From positions 60,044 through 124,043 of the forward strand of contig NZ_JFZC01000025.1 of the NCBI RefSeq assembly GCF_000648615.1: a stretch of DNA of 64,000 bases, given 5' to 3'. Under the pieces are notes generated by a model. The model did no database searches, was not told the DNA's origin, and was given only the letters and a program-made list of their open reading frames with translations. Shown here piece by piece: positions 39,014-47,963 of the stretch (position 1 is its first letter; every line of letters starts with the position of its first letter). This stretch comes from Sporolactobacillus terrae DSM 11697. GTDB lineage: Bacteria > Bacillota > Bacilli > Bacillales > Sporolactobacillaceae. Both the position numbers and the translations under genes were made by a program.

Positions 39014-40231
39014 ATGAGCAAGCCTAAGATTGTGATCCTTGGTGCCGGATACGGCGGCATGATGACCGCCGTACGCCTCGAAAAGGAATTAAAAGCGGAG
39101 GATGCCGATATAACACTGGTGAACAAGCACAATTATCACTACCAAACAACTTGGCTGCATGAAGCAGCAGCGGGAACCATTCATCATGACCGTACAAGAA
39201 TGTTGATTAAGAATGTCATAAACACAAAACGCGTTAAATTTGTACAAGACACAGTAGAATCCATTGACCGGGAGAACAAGAAAGTTGCGCTAAAAAACGG
39301 CGAGATCGCGTACGATTATCTAATCGTTGCCCTTGGATTTGAATCAAATACGTTCGGCATTAAAGGATTGGCAGAAAATGCATTTGCAATTCGCAGTGTA
39401 AATACAGCACGCAAAATCCGTGAACATATTGAGTATAAATTTGCAAGCTACAACAATGATCCGGATGCTAAGGACAGTGATCTGACGATTGTTGTCGGTG
39501 GCGCCGGACTCAGCGGTATTGAATTCCTCGGTGAACTTGTGGACCGAATTCCTGATCTGTGCAAAGAATACGATATTGATCCGAACAAGGTCAAAATTGT
39601 CGATGTTGAAGGCATGCCGTTCGTTCTGCCTCCATTTGATCGCGAACTTGCAAAATACGCGCAGAATTATTTAGAAAGCAAGGGCGTTGTATTTAAACTG
39701 AGTACCTTTATCAAAGAAGCAACCCCTGAAGGTGTTAAAGTGCAGAAAAAAGACAGCGAGGAACTGGAAGAGATTCAAGCAGGTACGGTGGTATGGACCG
39801 GAGGCGTGAAAGCCAATCATATACCTGCTGATTCCGGATTCGAAACAAATCGCGGCAAGATTCAGGTGACTGAGGATCTTCGTTATCCCGAGGATGATCA
39901 TGTCTTCGCCGTCGGTGACGTCGCCGTGGTTTTCCCGAAAAATGCTGAGCGTCCTTACCCGCCAACAGCACAGATTGCGATTCAAGAAGCTGAGAATCTG
40001 GCTAAGAACATCAAACATATTCTCCATGGCGAAAAGACCGAGGCTTTTGTTTATAAGCCGAAGGGTACGGTTGCTTCACTTGGTGAAAAACAGGCCATTG
40101 GCGTTGTATTTGATCACAAACTGACCGGAAAGCCGGCCGCAGCAATGAAAAAAGTGATTGACGACCGTTATTTGCTGATGCTTGGTGGAGTCCCGCTCGT
40201 TCTGAAGAAGGGCAAATTAAATCTCCTGTAA
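39014..40231 (+). CDS. ndh: type II NADH dehydrogenase
   Basis: This 405-residue single-subunit flavoprotein oxidises NADH and reduces quinone without pumping protons. The FAD motif is VILGAGYGGMMTAVRLEKEL, the NAD-binding motif is LTIVVGGAGLSGIEFLGEL, and the C-terminal FAD contact is VFAVGDVAVV. ATG 39014 follows AAGGTGGCAG. It corresponds in position to Bacillus yumB. If the organism lacks a full respiratory chain, it would serve mainly NADH reoxidation. Confidence 0.93.
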   Translation: MSKPKIVILGAGYGGMMTAVRLEKELKAEDADITLVNKHNYHYQTTWLHEAAAGTIHHDRTRMLIKNVINTKRVKFVQDTVESIDRENKKVALKNGEIAYDYLIVALGFESNTFGIKGLAENAFAIRSVNTARKIREHIEYKFASYNNDPDAKDSDLTIVVGGAGLSGIEFLGELVDRIPDLCKEYDIDPNKVKIVDVEGMPFVLPPFDRELAKYAQNYLESKGVVFKLSTFIKEATPEGVKVQKKDSEELEEIQAGTVVWTGGVKANHIPADSGFETNRGKIQVTEDLRYPEDDHVFAVGDVAVVFPKNAERPYPPTAQIAIQEAENLAKNIKHILHGEKTEAFVYKPKGTVASLGEKQAIGVVFDHKLTGKPAAAMKKVIDDRYLLMLGGVPLVLKKGKLNLL

Positions 40232-40245
40232 AAAAGGAATCAAAA

Positions 40246-40290
40246 ACAAACGCCTTTGATTAGCCGATCGGCTGATCAAAGGCGTTTGTT
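40246..40290 (+). terminator. terminator of ndh
   Basis: ACAAACGCCTTTGAT and ATCAAAGGCGTTTGT form a perfect 15-bp stem. It is followed at 40318-40361 by a second stem (AAAGCTGTAC / GTACAGCTTT) with six T's. Confidence 0.9.
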
Positions 40291-40361
40291 TGCATCATGC
40301 ACTATTTAAAAATGCATAAAAAAGCTGTACCTCGAATGAAAAAGAGTCGTACAGCTTTTTT

Positions 40362-40595
40362 ACAGGTAAAGATAGTATGCGATTTTGCCTTTCTGTCACG
40401 ACAATTAGCGTCATTTCATCAACAAATCGGTTCAAGACACGTAAGCGTGAGATGCCAGCGAGAACAGCGTGCCAGCGAGAACAGCGTGCCAGCGAGAACA
40501 GCGTGCCAGCGAGCAGCTGAAGTGTCGTTCAAGCATAGCGTTGATGAATGAAAGGCGCATCCTGCGGAAGTAAGGGCTGCTGAGCTATGCCCGGT
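40362..40595. repeat. dispersed repeat family B, copy 4, with 17-bp tandem repeat
   Basis: The block AGGTAAAGATAGTATGCGAT begins this degenerate B copy, which ends in GCATCCTGCGGAAGTAAG and a GCCCGGTTTTTCTT tail like the copy at 45357. Inside lies a 17-bp unit, CCAGCGAGAACAGCGTG, at 40455, 40472 and 40489, with a partial fourth at 40506. No gene is seen in 40232-40607. Confidence 0.7.
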
Positions 40596-40607
40596 TTTTC
40601 TTATTAA

Positions 40608-40970
40608 TTATTGAAGAACGGACCAAATTTTGATCAATGTTGCCGCTTTTTCCGGCTGTTCAGCCATTTGGTCGATCAAATGGTCCAGTCCAGATATACT
40701 TTTTATTTTTTTCAACAGTACTTGATCTTCAAGCGTTGTGTAGCTTAATTCCGGCTCATTAACCATGAGCGTACGACCAAGCAGGTAATCGGTGGAAACA
40801 TTCAGGTAATCGGCAATTCGCACGATCATATCCGGATCCGGTTTCCTTGCGCCCGATTCATAGCGGCTGAGCTGTGCATTGGAAATATTTAGTTGACGTG
40901 CCATTTCCAACTGAGATAAGCCTTGCTCATCACGCAAAAAGCGAATCCGGCTGCCGAGAGTATTCTCCAT
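40608..40970 (-). CDS. XRE-family transcriptional regulator
   Basis: This 120-residue protein has an N-terminal Cro/CI-type helix-turn-helix: RIRFLRDEQGLSQLEMARQL, then ISNAQLSRYESGARKPDPDMIVRIADYL. A C-terminal helical part (about residues 70-120) likely dimerises. ATG 40970 has AGGAGG 11 bp upstream. It is divergent from a second small XRE gene, with two matching quasi-palindromes in the shared region. The target genes are unknown. Confidence 0.88.
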   Translation of the reverse strand: MENTLGSRIRFLRDEQGLSQLEMARQLNISNAQLSRYESGARKPDPDMIVRIADYLNVSTDYLLGRTLMVNEPELSYTTLEDQVLLKKIKSISGLDHLIDQMAEQPEKAATLIKIWSVLQ

Positions 40971-41055
40971 TCCGAATGGTTCCTCCTGTACATACATTGC
41001 ACGGCGTATATAAACAAGAAAATAGTATCATGTTCTCATTTTACATGGGCTTAAT

Positions 41056-41132
41056 TTACCAAATAGGAAAAATCATTAAGAATATTAGCGACAAAAATGC
41101 TATAATTTTGATTAATATTACCAATAAGGAAA
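41056..41132. promoter_or_regulatory. two matching quasi-palindromes between the XRE genes
   Basis: TTACCAAATAGGAAA (41056-41070) and TTACCAATAAGGAAA (41118-41132) both fit TTaCC-N5-GGaAA and lie 62 bp apart. A TATAAT (41101-41106) lies between them, so the second would cover the start site of the rightward gene. They are candidate operators for one or both XRE proteins. Confidence 0.6.
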
Positions 41133-41153
41133 CTGTTTGGGGGGAGTTAGCCT

Positions 41154-41384
41154 ATGCTGACTGTGGATCTAACGAAACTGAAAAAGATACGAGAATCGCA
41201 AATGTCCTTACGAGAGATGGCACAGCAAATCGGTTATCAGAGCGCTAATGGATACTATTACTTGGAAAGCGGGCGAAGCAAAATCAGTGCGGAAATGCTT
41301 GCAAAGGTGGCAACCGTTTTAAACCAACCGATTGAAACCTTTTTTACGGAAAGAGAAGAAAGGGATGAGAAGGATGATTTATAA
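41154..41384 (+). CDS. small XRE-family DNA-binding protein
   Basis: This 76-residue protein is almost only a helix-turn-helix domain: LKKIRESQMSLREMAQQIGY, then YYYLESGRSKISAEMLAKVATVL. ATG 41154 has GGGGGGAG upstream. Its small size resembles Cro-like regulators of mobile elements, but no phage genes are nearby. It is followed after 162 bp by asnB. Confidence 0.85.
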   Translation: MLTVDLTKLKKIRESQMSLREMAQQIGYQSANGYYYLESGRSKISAEMLAKVATVLNQPIETFFTEREERDEKDDL

Positions 41385-41546
41385 AAAGAGTGGTGAAAAT
41401 GATTGTTGATGGAACGCATACATAACGTTGATTTTGTTCGTGTTGATGATAAACTAAAACAAGGATGAAATAATTTAGTGAATGAAGCAGAGATACGAAC
41501 CGATCGGCATAGTGACTCTATCGTTCCTTTGAAAGGGAGAATTGAT

Positions 41547-43430
41547 ATGTGCGGATTTTGCGGCTATATTGCAAACGATCATCGTTTGCAACCGGGGAAT
41601 CACAAACAGAATAAAATGACCGCGCGAGCAGAGATCATCAATCACCGTGGTCCCGATGATGCAGGCTACTATACAGATGACCAAGTACAACTTGCCTTTC
41701 GCCGATTAAGCATCATCGATTTGGCGGGTGGACATCAGCCGCTGCCTTATGAAAACGAACGCTATTACATCATTTTCAATGGTGAAATTTATAACTACGT
41801 TGAGCTGCGAAATCAATTAAAGAAAAAAGGTTTTCAATTTGAGACGACCTCAGATACTGAAGTGATTGTTGCGCTTTATGCAGATCGTGGAATCGACTGC
41901 GTGAATGAGTTGCGGGGGATGTTTGCTTTCATTATTTGGGACAAAGAGGAACGGACGCTTTTTGCTGCACGCGACCATTTCGGCATCAAACCTTTCTATT
42001 ATATGGAAAAAGAGGAGGGTATCTTCTTTGCTTCTGAAATGAAGAGCATGCTTGTTGGTGAAAATACGCATCCGGTCGCTGAAGAAGCACTGCAATATTA
42101 CCTGACTTTCCAATTTGTTCCAGAGCCGCAAACGCTTGCTGCGGATATTAAGTGCTTGGAACCAGGGCATTATCTGCTCAAAAAAGATGGTGAACCGTTG
42201 ACCAAGAAGGCGTTTTGGGAACCAAGCTTTGCCCCTGTGGAACAGACACTTGGGGATGCCAAGAAAAAGATACAGGACGCGTTAATCAATTCAGTGAAAA
42301 TTCATATGAGAAGCGATGTCCCGGTCGGAGCCTTCTTGTCCAGCGGCATTGATTCGACTTCCATTGTGGCATTAGCGAAACGTTATAATGAGCAAATCAA
42401 AACATTTACCGTTGGTTTTGCCAGCAAAGGATATAACGAAATTGATATTGCTCAGGACTCGGCAGATAAGCTAGGCGTTCAGAACAATTCTCTGGAGATC
42501 ACACCGGAAATGGTTTTGGAAGAATTACCGAAGATTGTCTGGCATTTGGATAATCCTGTGGCAGACCCAGCAGCAATACCCAATTATTTTGTTGCCCGTG
42601 AAGCGAGAAAACAAGTGAAAGTCGTCTTATCGGGCGAAGGTTCCGACGAGTTATTCGGCGGGTACAATATATACCGTGAGCCGCTTGCTTTAAACTGGTT
42701 TGACAAGGTACCGAAACTTGGCAAAAATTTACTTCACGCCATTGCACGGCAGATGCCGGTCGGAATGAGGGGACGAAGCTATTTGCTCCGTGGGACGACA
42801 CCGCTCTCGCAGCGTTACGTCGGTAATGCGTTCATCTTTGATGAGGAAGAGAAGAAGTTTGTGCTCAAAACGTACTCTGATCAAGCGCGGTTTACTAAGA
42901 TAACGGATCCAATTTATAGCCAAGCTTCTAAAAATAAATTGGACCAGATGCAGCTGGTTGATCTTAAGACATGGCTGCGCGGCGATATTCTTACGGTTGC
43001 TGATCGCATGACCATGGCCCATTCGCTGGAGCTTCGTGTCCCGTTCTTGGATGTACATGTCTTTGAAGCAGCACGGACCCTCCCTGCTGCCCTGAGGACT
43101 GGAGAAGGAACAACGAAATATGCTTTCCGAGAAGCAATGCGTGGCATTGTACCTGATTCGATTCTGTTTCGAAAAAAACTAGGCTTTCCGGTTCCAATCC
43201 GTATCTGGCTTAAGGATGAGCTGCACGATTGGGCGGTAAATTTGATTCATGAAAGTAATACTGATGCATTGATTAATAAATCTTATGCGCTGAAACTGCT
43301 GGATGATCATTGCAGCGGCAAAGCTGACAACAGCCGAAAAATTTGGACAATACTGATGTTCATGCTCTGGCATCAGATTTTCATTGAGAAAACGGTGACG
43401 GTTCACCCTGAACCTGCTTTTCAAGCATAA
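41547..43430 (+). CDS. asnB: asparagine synthetase (glutamine-hydrolysing)
   Basis: This 627-residue enzyme makes asparagine from aspartate, ATP and glutamine. The N-terminal class II amidotransferase starts MCGFCGYIAND, with Cys 2 as nucleophile after Met removal; NHRGPDDAGYY and FNGEIYNYVELR complete the site. The C-terminal synthetase domain has the PP-loop SSGIDSTSIVAL and SGEGSDELFGGY. ATG 41547 is required, since Cys must be residue 2; the open frame from 41478 would block this. Confidence 0.95.
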   Translation: MCGFCGYIANDHRLQPGNHKQNKMTARAEIINHRGPDDAGYYTDDQVQLAFRRLSIIDLAGGHQPLPYENERYYIIFNGEIYNYVELRNQLKKKGFQFETTSDTEVIVALYADRGIDCVNELRGMFAFIIWDKEERTLFAARDHFGIKPFYYMEKEEGIFFASEMKSMLVGENTHPVAEEALQYYLTFQFVPEPQTLAADIKCLEPGHYLLKKDGEPLTKKAFWEPSFAPVEQTLGDAKKKIQDALINSVKIHMRSDVPVGAFLSSGIDSTSIVALAKRYNEQIKTFTVGFASKGYNEIDIAQDSADKLGVQNNSLEITPEMVLEELPKIVWHLDNPVADPAAIPNYFVAREARKQVKVVLSGEGSDELFGGYNIYREPLALNWFDKVPKLGKNLLHAIARQMPVGMRGRSYLLRGTTPLSQRYVGNAFIFDEEEKKFVLKTYSDQARFTKITDPIYSQASKNKLDQMQLVDLKTWLRGDILTVADRMTMAHSLELRVPFLDVHVFEAARTLPAALRTGEGTTKYAFREAMRGIVPDSILFRKKLGFPVPIRIWLKDELHDWAVNLIHESNTDALINKSYALKLLDDHCSGKADNSRKIWTILMFMLWHQIFIEKTVTVHPEPAFQA

Positions 43431-43441
43431 AAGTAGAAAAT

Positions 43442-43479
43442 AAAAAGGATCTCAGCCATGATCGGTTGAGATCCTTTTT
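43442..43479. terminator. bidirectional terminator between asnB and the DUF378 gene
   Basis: AAAAAGGATCTCA and TGAGATCCTTTTT form a perfect 13-bp stem with T tracts on both strands. Confidence 0.85.
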
Positions 43480-43494
43480 ATGGGCCTGCACCAT

Positions 43495-43725
43495 TTAACG
43501 TGTTTGTGTTTCACGTTCGTGTTCCACACTTTCGCTTGGGCGAAACAGGATTGTTAGGCAATACAAGGCACAGAGTCCGACAATACCGTAAATAAGACGT
43601 GAGAGAGCGGATCCTGCACCTCCGAAAATGGCGGCGACAAGATCAAAGCGAAAGAAGCCGATCAGCCCCCAGTTAATTCCTCCGATAATAAGCAAGACGA
43701 GACATGTTTTCTGCAAACCGCTCAT
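43495..43725 (-). CDS. DUF378 membrane protein (YuzA-like)
   Basis: This 76-residue protein has two membrane segments: LVLLIIGGINWGLIGFFRFD, and LIYGIVGLCALYCLTILF, with the DUF378 signature INWGLIGFFRFDLVAAIFGG. Function is unknown. It is convergent with asnB. A GGAGG site lies upstream of ATG 43725. Confidence 0.88.
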   Translation of the reverse strand: MSGLQKTCLVLLIIGGINWGLIGFFRFDLVAAIFGGAGSALSRLIYGIVGLCALYCLTILFRPSESVEHERETQTR

Positions 43726-43832
43726 AACCGTTCCTCCTTTTATGTGCGTGCATCCCTATCATGTCTTTTTCTGGCAAAACTATTCATTTAAATCGTGATT
43801 GGGGCGAAAGATTACAAAATATGATCACATTG

Positions 43833-43902
43833 TGAAATCGTTTGCAGATAGAGGGATATTCATCCATGATGACTTGAATTTGCGCCCGCGATCTTGTACA
43901 GT
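43833..43902 (+). promoter_or_regulatory. pgi promoter with upstream cre-like site
   Basis: TTGAAT (43874-43879) and TACAGT (43897-43902) are 17 bp apart. TGAAATCGTTTGCA (43833-43846) matches the CcpA consensus TGWAARCGYTWNCA at 13 of 14 positions and is centred about 68 bp before the expected start. An upstream location would suit activation rather than repression. Confidence 0.55.
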
Positions 43903-43939
43903 TAAGAAGGAATGATAATGAATAATGGAGGCCGATGAG

Positions 43940-45295
43940 ATGAGCAAGAAAGTTGCTTTTGATTACAGTAATGCGCTTTCCTTTTTTGCACAGCATGAAG
44001 TGGACTATATGACGTCACAAGTTTCTGCTGCCCATAAAGCAATTCATGAACAAACGGGCGCAGGCAACGATTTTTTGGGCTGGCTTGACTTGCCGACTGC
44101 ATATGATAAAGAAGAATTTTCGAGAATTAAGAAAGCAGCTGAAAAAATTAAATCGGATTCAGACGTTCTGGTTGTTATCGGTATTGGCGGTTCTTATTTG
44201 GGAGCACGGGCTGCTATTGAAACATTGAACCATTCTTTTTTCAATGTGCTGCCTAAAGAGGAACGTAAAGTACCTCAAGTTTTTTTCGCAGGGAACAGCA
44301 TCAGCGCAACGTACCTTAACGAGCTGTTCGATGTTCTAAAGGACAAGGACGTGTCGGTCAATGTGATCTCGAAATCGGGAACAACGACCGAACCGGCGAT
44401 CGCATTCCGTGTTTTCCGCGAATTCCTAGAAAACAAATACGGAAAAGAAGAAGCGAAACAAAGAATTTATGCAACGACCGATAAGGCCAAAGGTGCTCTA
44501 AAAACACTTGCCGATAAAGAAGGTTATGAATCGTTTGTCATTCCAGACGATGTGGGCGGACGCTTCTCTGTCTTGACGGCTGTCGGGCTACTTCCGATTG
44601 CTGCCTCAGGCATTGATATTGATGAACTTATGACCGGTGCGCGCGATGCACAAAATGATTTCAGCGAACCGGAACTGAGTAAGAACCAAGCCTATCAGTA
44701 TGCAGCTGTCCGCAATATTCTGTACAACAAGGGCAAAACGGTTGAAATGCTGGTTAACTTCGAACCGCATCTGCACTACTTCTCAGAATGGTGGAAGCAG
44801 CTATTTGGCGAAAGTGAAGGCAAGGACTTCAAGGGTCTGTATCCATCATCTGCGGATTTCAGTACTGATCTTCACTCGCTCGGCCAGTTCGTTCAAGAAG
44901 GCCGACGCGTGATGTTCGAAACGGCAGTGCTTGTTGACGAACCAAGAAAGAATGTAACCATTAAGGCGGAAAAGGAAAACTTGGACAACTTGAATTTCTT
45001 GGCGGATAAAACGATGGACTACGTAAATAAGAAAGCAGCTGAAGGCGTTCGTCTTGCTCATACGGACGGTCAAGTGCCGCAACTGGTGGTCTCGATTCCT
45101 GAATTGACGGCTTATCACTTTGGCTATCTGATTTATTTCTTCGAAAAAGCAGTGGCTGTCAGCGGTTATTTGCTCGGCGTCAACCCCTTCAACCAACCGG
45201 GTGTTGAAGCGTATAAGAAGAACATGTTCGCTCTTCTTGGCAAACCGGGCTATGAATCAGAGAAGGCATCGCTCGAAGCACGTCTGAATCATTGA
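43940..45295 (+). CDS. pgi: glucose-6-phosphate isomerase
   Basis: This 451-residue enzyme interconverts glucose-6-phosphate and fructose-6-phosphate. Sugar-phosphate binding motifs are [17 protein letters not shown] and [18 protein letters not shown]. The catalytic Glu region is [10 protein letters not shown], and the C-terminal Lys is in [18 protein letters not shown] 43940 follows GGAGG at a normal distance; ATG 43925 adds five residues without one. Confidence 0.96.
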   Translation: MSKKVAFDYSNALSFFAQHEVDYMTSQVSAAHKAIHEQTGAGNDFLGWLDLPTAYDKEEFSRIKKAAEKIKSDSDVLVVIGIGGSYLGARAAIETLNHSFFNVLPKEERKVPQVFFAGNSISATYLNELFDVLKDKDVSVNVISKSGTTTEPAIAFRVFREFLENKYGKEEAKQRIYATTDKAKGALKTLADKEGYESFVIPDDVGGRFSVLTAVGLLPIAASGIDIDELMTGARDAQNDFSEPELSKNQAYQYAAVRNILYNKGKTVEMLVNFEPHLHYFSEWWKQLFGESEGKDFKGLYPSSADFSTDLHSLGQFVQEGRRVMFETAVLVDEPRKNVTIKAEKENLDNLNFLADKTMDYVNKKAAEGVRLAHTDGQVPQLVVSIPELTAYHFGYLIYFFEKAVAVSGYLLGVNPFNQPGVEAYKKNMFALLGKPGYESEKASLEARLNH

Positions 45296-45317
45296 TTTAA
45301 AATGCTTAAATACGATA

Positions 45318-45354
45318 TAAAAAAGTTTCGCCGTTTGACGGCGAAACTTTTTTT
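45318..45354 (+). terminator. terminator of pgi
   Basis: AAAAAGTTTCGCCGT and ACGGCGAAACTTTTT pair around a 3-base loop, followed by T's. Confidence 0.92.
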
Positions 45355-45356
45355 GC

Positions 45357-45655
45357 AGGTAAAGAAAGTATGTGATTTTACCCCGTCTTCAAATCAATAG
45401 CCCAGTGTCTTGGCCGAGAATCAAAGCGGAGGTACTGTGGCGCCTGCGGGATCGCGCTTAGTTGATGCGTGCCAGCGAGTAACCGAAGCGGTGATTCAGC
45501 ACTGTTAAGACACGAGTCCATCACACATGTATGAAGGAACTTTCCTAAAGGAACTTTCGCTAAGCGCGCATATGTCCTGTAGGTAACGCGAAAGCCATCG
45601 CATCCTGCGAAAATGAGGACTGGGCTTTGCCCAATTTTTCTTATATAAGATTCTA
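45357..45655. repeat. dispersed repeat family B, copy 5 (most complete)
   Basis: The blocks run in order: AGGTAAAGAAAGTATGTGAT, CAATAGCCCAGTGTCTTGGC, AATCAAAGCGGAGGTACTGT, GGCGCCTGCGGGATCGCGC, CCAGCGAGTAACCGAAGCG (45472-45490), a GGAACTTTC doublet (45537, 45550), GTCCTGTAGGTAACGCGAAAG and GCATCCTGCGAAAATGAGGA. It ends in TTTGCCCAATTTTTCTT. It starts right at the pgi terminator. No gene is seen in 45296-45781. Confidence 0.8.
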
Positions 45656-45781
45656 GCCGACGTATTGACGCGACTTCTGCGACGCGCAGGTTTGACGATC
45701 AACGCTTTATCGCTTAACATAAAAACAGAGATTCACGAAGAAGACGAGTTCTAACTGATTGCACGAAAGGATAGAGGGCGT

Positions 45782-46075
45782 GTGAAACGTAATAAAACAG
45801 GGATGTTTCCTAAACTGATCAGCATTTTGCTGACTTTTGTCCAAGTTGTCATTGCTTTATATCTTTTGCTTAAATTTTTTGGAGCAAATCCGACGCCGTT
45901 TGTTAATTTTCTGAACAGCTTAAGTGAACCGATCCTTAATCCGTTTCAAGGCATTTTTCATCCGATCGTTTATAAAGAACATATCCTCGACCTTTCCGCA
46001 TTATTTGCCCTGATCGTGTATAGTATTATTGGGTTTGGTATTCAAAAAATCTTTAGTATGCTGAAAATGAAATAA
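45782..46075 (+). CDS. small membrane protein, YggT-like
   Basis: This 97-residue protein has two hydrophobic segments (ISILLTFVQVVIALYLLLKF and LSALFALIVYSIIGFGI) joined by a loop with SLSEPILNPFQGIFHPIVY, which recalls the YggT family. GTG 45782 is the only start that retains the basic N-terminus; AAAGGA lies 10 bp upstream. Function is unknown. It is closed by its own terminator. Confidence 0.72.
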   Translation: MKRNKTGMFPKLISILLTFVQVVIALYLLLKFFGANPTPFVNFLNSLSEPILNPFQGIFHPIVYKEHILDLSALFALIVYSIIGFGIQKIFSMLKMK

Positions 46076-46090
46076 ACCGATTGAATTCAC

Positions 46091-46119
46091 AAAAGCAGAA
46101 GGATGACTTTCTGCTTTTT
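46091..46119 (+). terminator. terminator of the YggT-like gene
   Basis: AAAAGCAGAA and TTCTGCTTTTT form the stem. Confidence 0.85.
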
Positions 46120-46319
46120 CTATTTATTTGACACGTTGCCTGTTGGCGTTGTTTGCTCATAAAAAAGCTTAAAAGCCGCATAAAAACAGCGTTTTAACCC
46201 CATGCAAAAGATAAGAAAAATTTGACAGGCACAGAAATCATTGTTAACCTTAAAAATCCATACCCGGTTTGTGTGTGAATTTGCAAAAACGGGAAATTTA
46301 ATAAATAAGGGGGAATGAG

Positions 46320-46363
46320 GTTTTCGATGCAGCGTATGTAAAAAACGCATATTCATCGAAAAC
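46320..46363 (+). promoter_or_regulatory. leader hairpin of the MHS transporter gene
   Basis: GTTTTCGATG (46320-46329) and CATCGAAAAC (46354-46363) pair perfectly, with an inner GCGT / ACGC pairing. It lies 13 bp before the AAGGAGAC ribosome site. There is no T run, so it is a leader structure or operator. Confidence 0.55.
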
Positions 46364-46390
46364 GAACAAATGACTGAAGGAGACAGGAAC

Positions 46391-47854
46391 ATGAAAAGAA
46401 AAGAAAATGAAACTGTAAAAAAAGATGACATTACGGTCATTGATTTAAAAACAGCGCGCAAAGCGGTGATTGCCACAAGCGTTGGCAATGCGATGGAGTG
46501 GTTTGATTTCGGGATCTACTCTTATCTGGCAGTGACTTTAGGCAAAGTCTTTTTCCCGGAAATGAGTAATTCTGTACAATTAATTTATACATTTGCAACC
46601 TTTTCGATTGCCTTTATCGCGCGTCCGATCGGCGGTTTGGTTTTTGGTATGATGGGCGATCGGTATGGCCGAAAAAAGGTATTAACGGTAACGCTAATCA
46701 TGATGGCGCTCTCGACGTTAAGTATTGGTTTAATCCCTTCTTATGCTGCGATTGGTCCGACAGCCGCGCTACTATTGCTTGCTGCGCGTTTGGTTCAAGG
46801 GTTCTCAACCGGCGGTGAATATTCCGGAGCAATGACCTTTCTTGCCGAGTCGACGCCGGATAAAAAACGCGGAGTCATGACTAGTAGTTTGGAAGTCGGC
46901 ACGCTCAGCGGCTACATCGCCGGATCCGGTGTTGTGACGCTGCTCACTTATTTTTTAAGCAGCGAAGCGATGCTGTCATGGGGCTGGCGCATTCCTTTTC
47001 TCATTGCCGCACCAATTGGCATGGTTGGCTTCTATTTGCGGGAACATCTTGAAGAAACTCCGGCTTTCCAAGCCATGAAGAAGAAACACCAGAAAGAAGA
47101 AAAACAGGTATCGGTTAAGGAGATCTTTCTGTATCATTTACGGCCGCTGATTGCCTGTGCGGTTATCGTATGCTTCTTCAATCTTGTCGAGTATCTGTTG
47201 CTTTCCTATATGCCGTCCCATTTAAGTGCCGTACTCGGTTATGGAGAAACCGAAGGGCTTCTTTTGATCTTGATTGTCATGTTTATCATGATCCCAATTG
47301 TCGTTTTAATGGGGCATTTCAGTGATCGAATTGGAAATAAACGGGTGGTTCAGATTGGACTAGTCGGCTTGATTCTTGCATCAATACCAGCCTTTTTCAT
47401 GATCGGAAGCGGAAACAGTATACTCGTCTTTACGGGACTGCTTGTCCTTGCGGTTTTCCTGTCCTGTTTTGAAGGCACGGTACCTTCTTTGCTTCCATCT
47501 CTGTTCTTCACATCGGTAAGATACGGGGGACTGGCGATTACGTATAATATTTCTGTTTCACTCTTCGGCGGTACGACGCCGATGGTCTTGGCTTGGCTGA
47601 CACACGCCACCAACGACACGATGATGCCTGCTTATTACATGATTGCTGCTTGCGTGATCGGACTCATTGTCATGACGTTCTTTGTCCACAATACATCTGG
47701 TAAAGCACTGAGAGGTTCCGCACCGGCAGTTGTTGGCGAGAAAGAAATCAAGAATATTTTGGATAATCCTGAGGAGCACTATTGGTGGAAAGAAGAACGC
47801 AGAAGAATCAAGAAACGGGTCAGCAAACGAAAGGCAAGAAATAAACGAAAATAA
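46391..47854 (+). CDS. MHS-family MFS transporter (ProP-like)
   Basis: This 487-residue protein has twelve predicted membrane segments. The metabolite:H+ symporter hallmarks are NAMEWFDFGIYSYLAVTLG, RPIGGLVFGMMGDRYGRKKV, RLVQGFSTGGEYSGA and HLEETPAFQ. ProP and its relatives import proline, betaine or organic acids; the substrate here cannot be read from sequence. The C-terminal tail (last 35 residues) is strongly basic (RRRIKKRVSKRKARNKRK) and lacks a ProP-type coiled coil. ATG 46391 follows AAGGAGAC. Confidence 0.88.
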   Translation: MKRKENETVKKDDITVIDLKTARKAVIATSVGNAMEWFDFGIYSYLAVTLGKVFFPEMSNSVQLIYTFATFSIAFIARPIGGLVFGMMGDRYGRKKVLTVTLIMMALSTLSIGLIPSYAAIGPTAALLLLAARLVQGFSTGGEYSGAMTFLAESTPDKKRGVMTSSLEVGTLSGYIAGSGVVTLLTYFLSSEAMLSWGWRIPFLIAAPIGMVGFYLREHLEETPAFQAMKKKHQKEEKQVSVKEIFLYHLRPLIACAVIVCFFNLVEYLLLSYMPSHLSAVLGYGETEGLLLILIVMFIMIPIVVLMGHFSDRIGNKRVVQIGLVGLILASIPAFFMIGSGNSILVFTGLLVLAVFLSCFEGTVPSLLPSLFFTSVRYGGLAITYNISVSLFGGTTPMVLAWLTHATNDTMMPAYYMIAACVIGLIVMTFFVHNTSGKALRGSAPAVVGEKEIKNILDNPEEHYWWKEERRRIKKRVSKRKARNKRK

Positions 47855-47867
47855 ACATGAATCAAAA

Positions 47868-47902
47868 GGCCGCCGATTTAATTGATAATCGGCGGCTTCT
47901 TT
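47868..47902 (+). terminator. terminator of the MHS transporter gene
   Basis: GCCGCCGAT and ATCGGCGGC form the stem, followed by TTCTTT. Confidence 0.8.
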
Positions 47903-47963
47903 GTGCAGTAATCTCGAGACACATGAAGAGTAAGTACTGCAACAATATTATGCTTATTTTTGA

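Noticed and set aside
41478..41546. Longer asnB N-terminus
   Set aside because: The catalytic Cys must be residue 2, which fixes the start at 41547.
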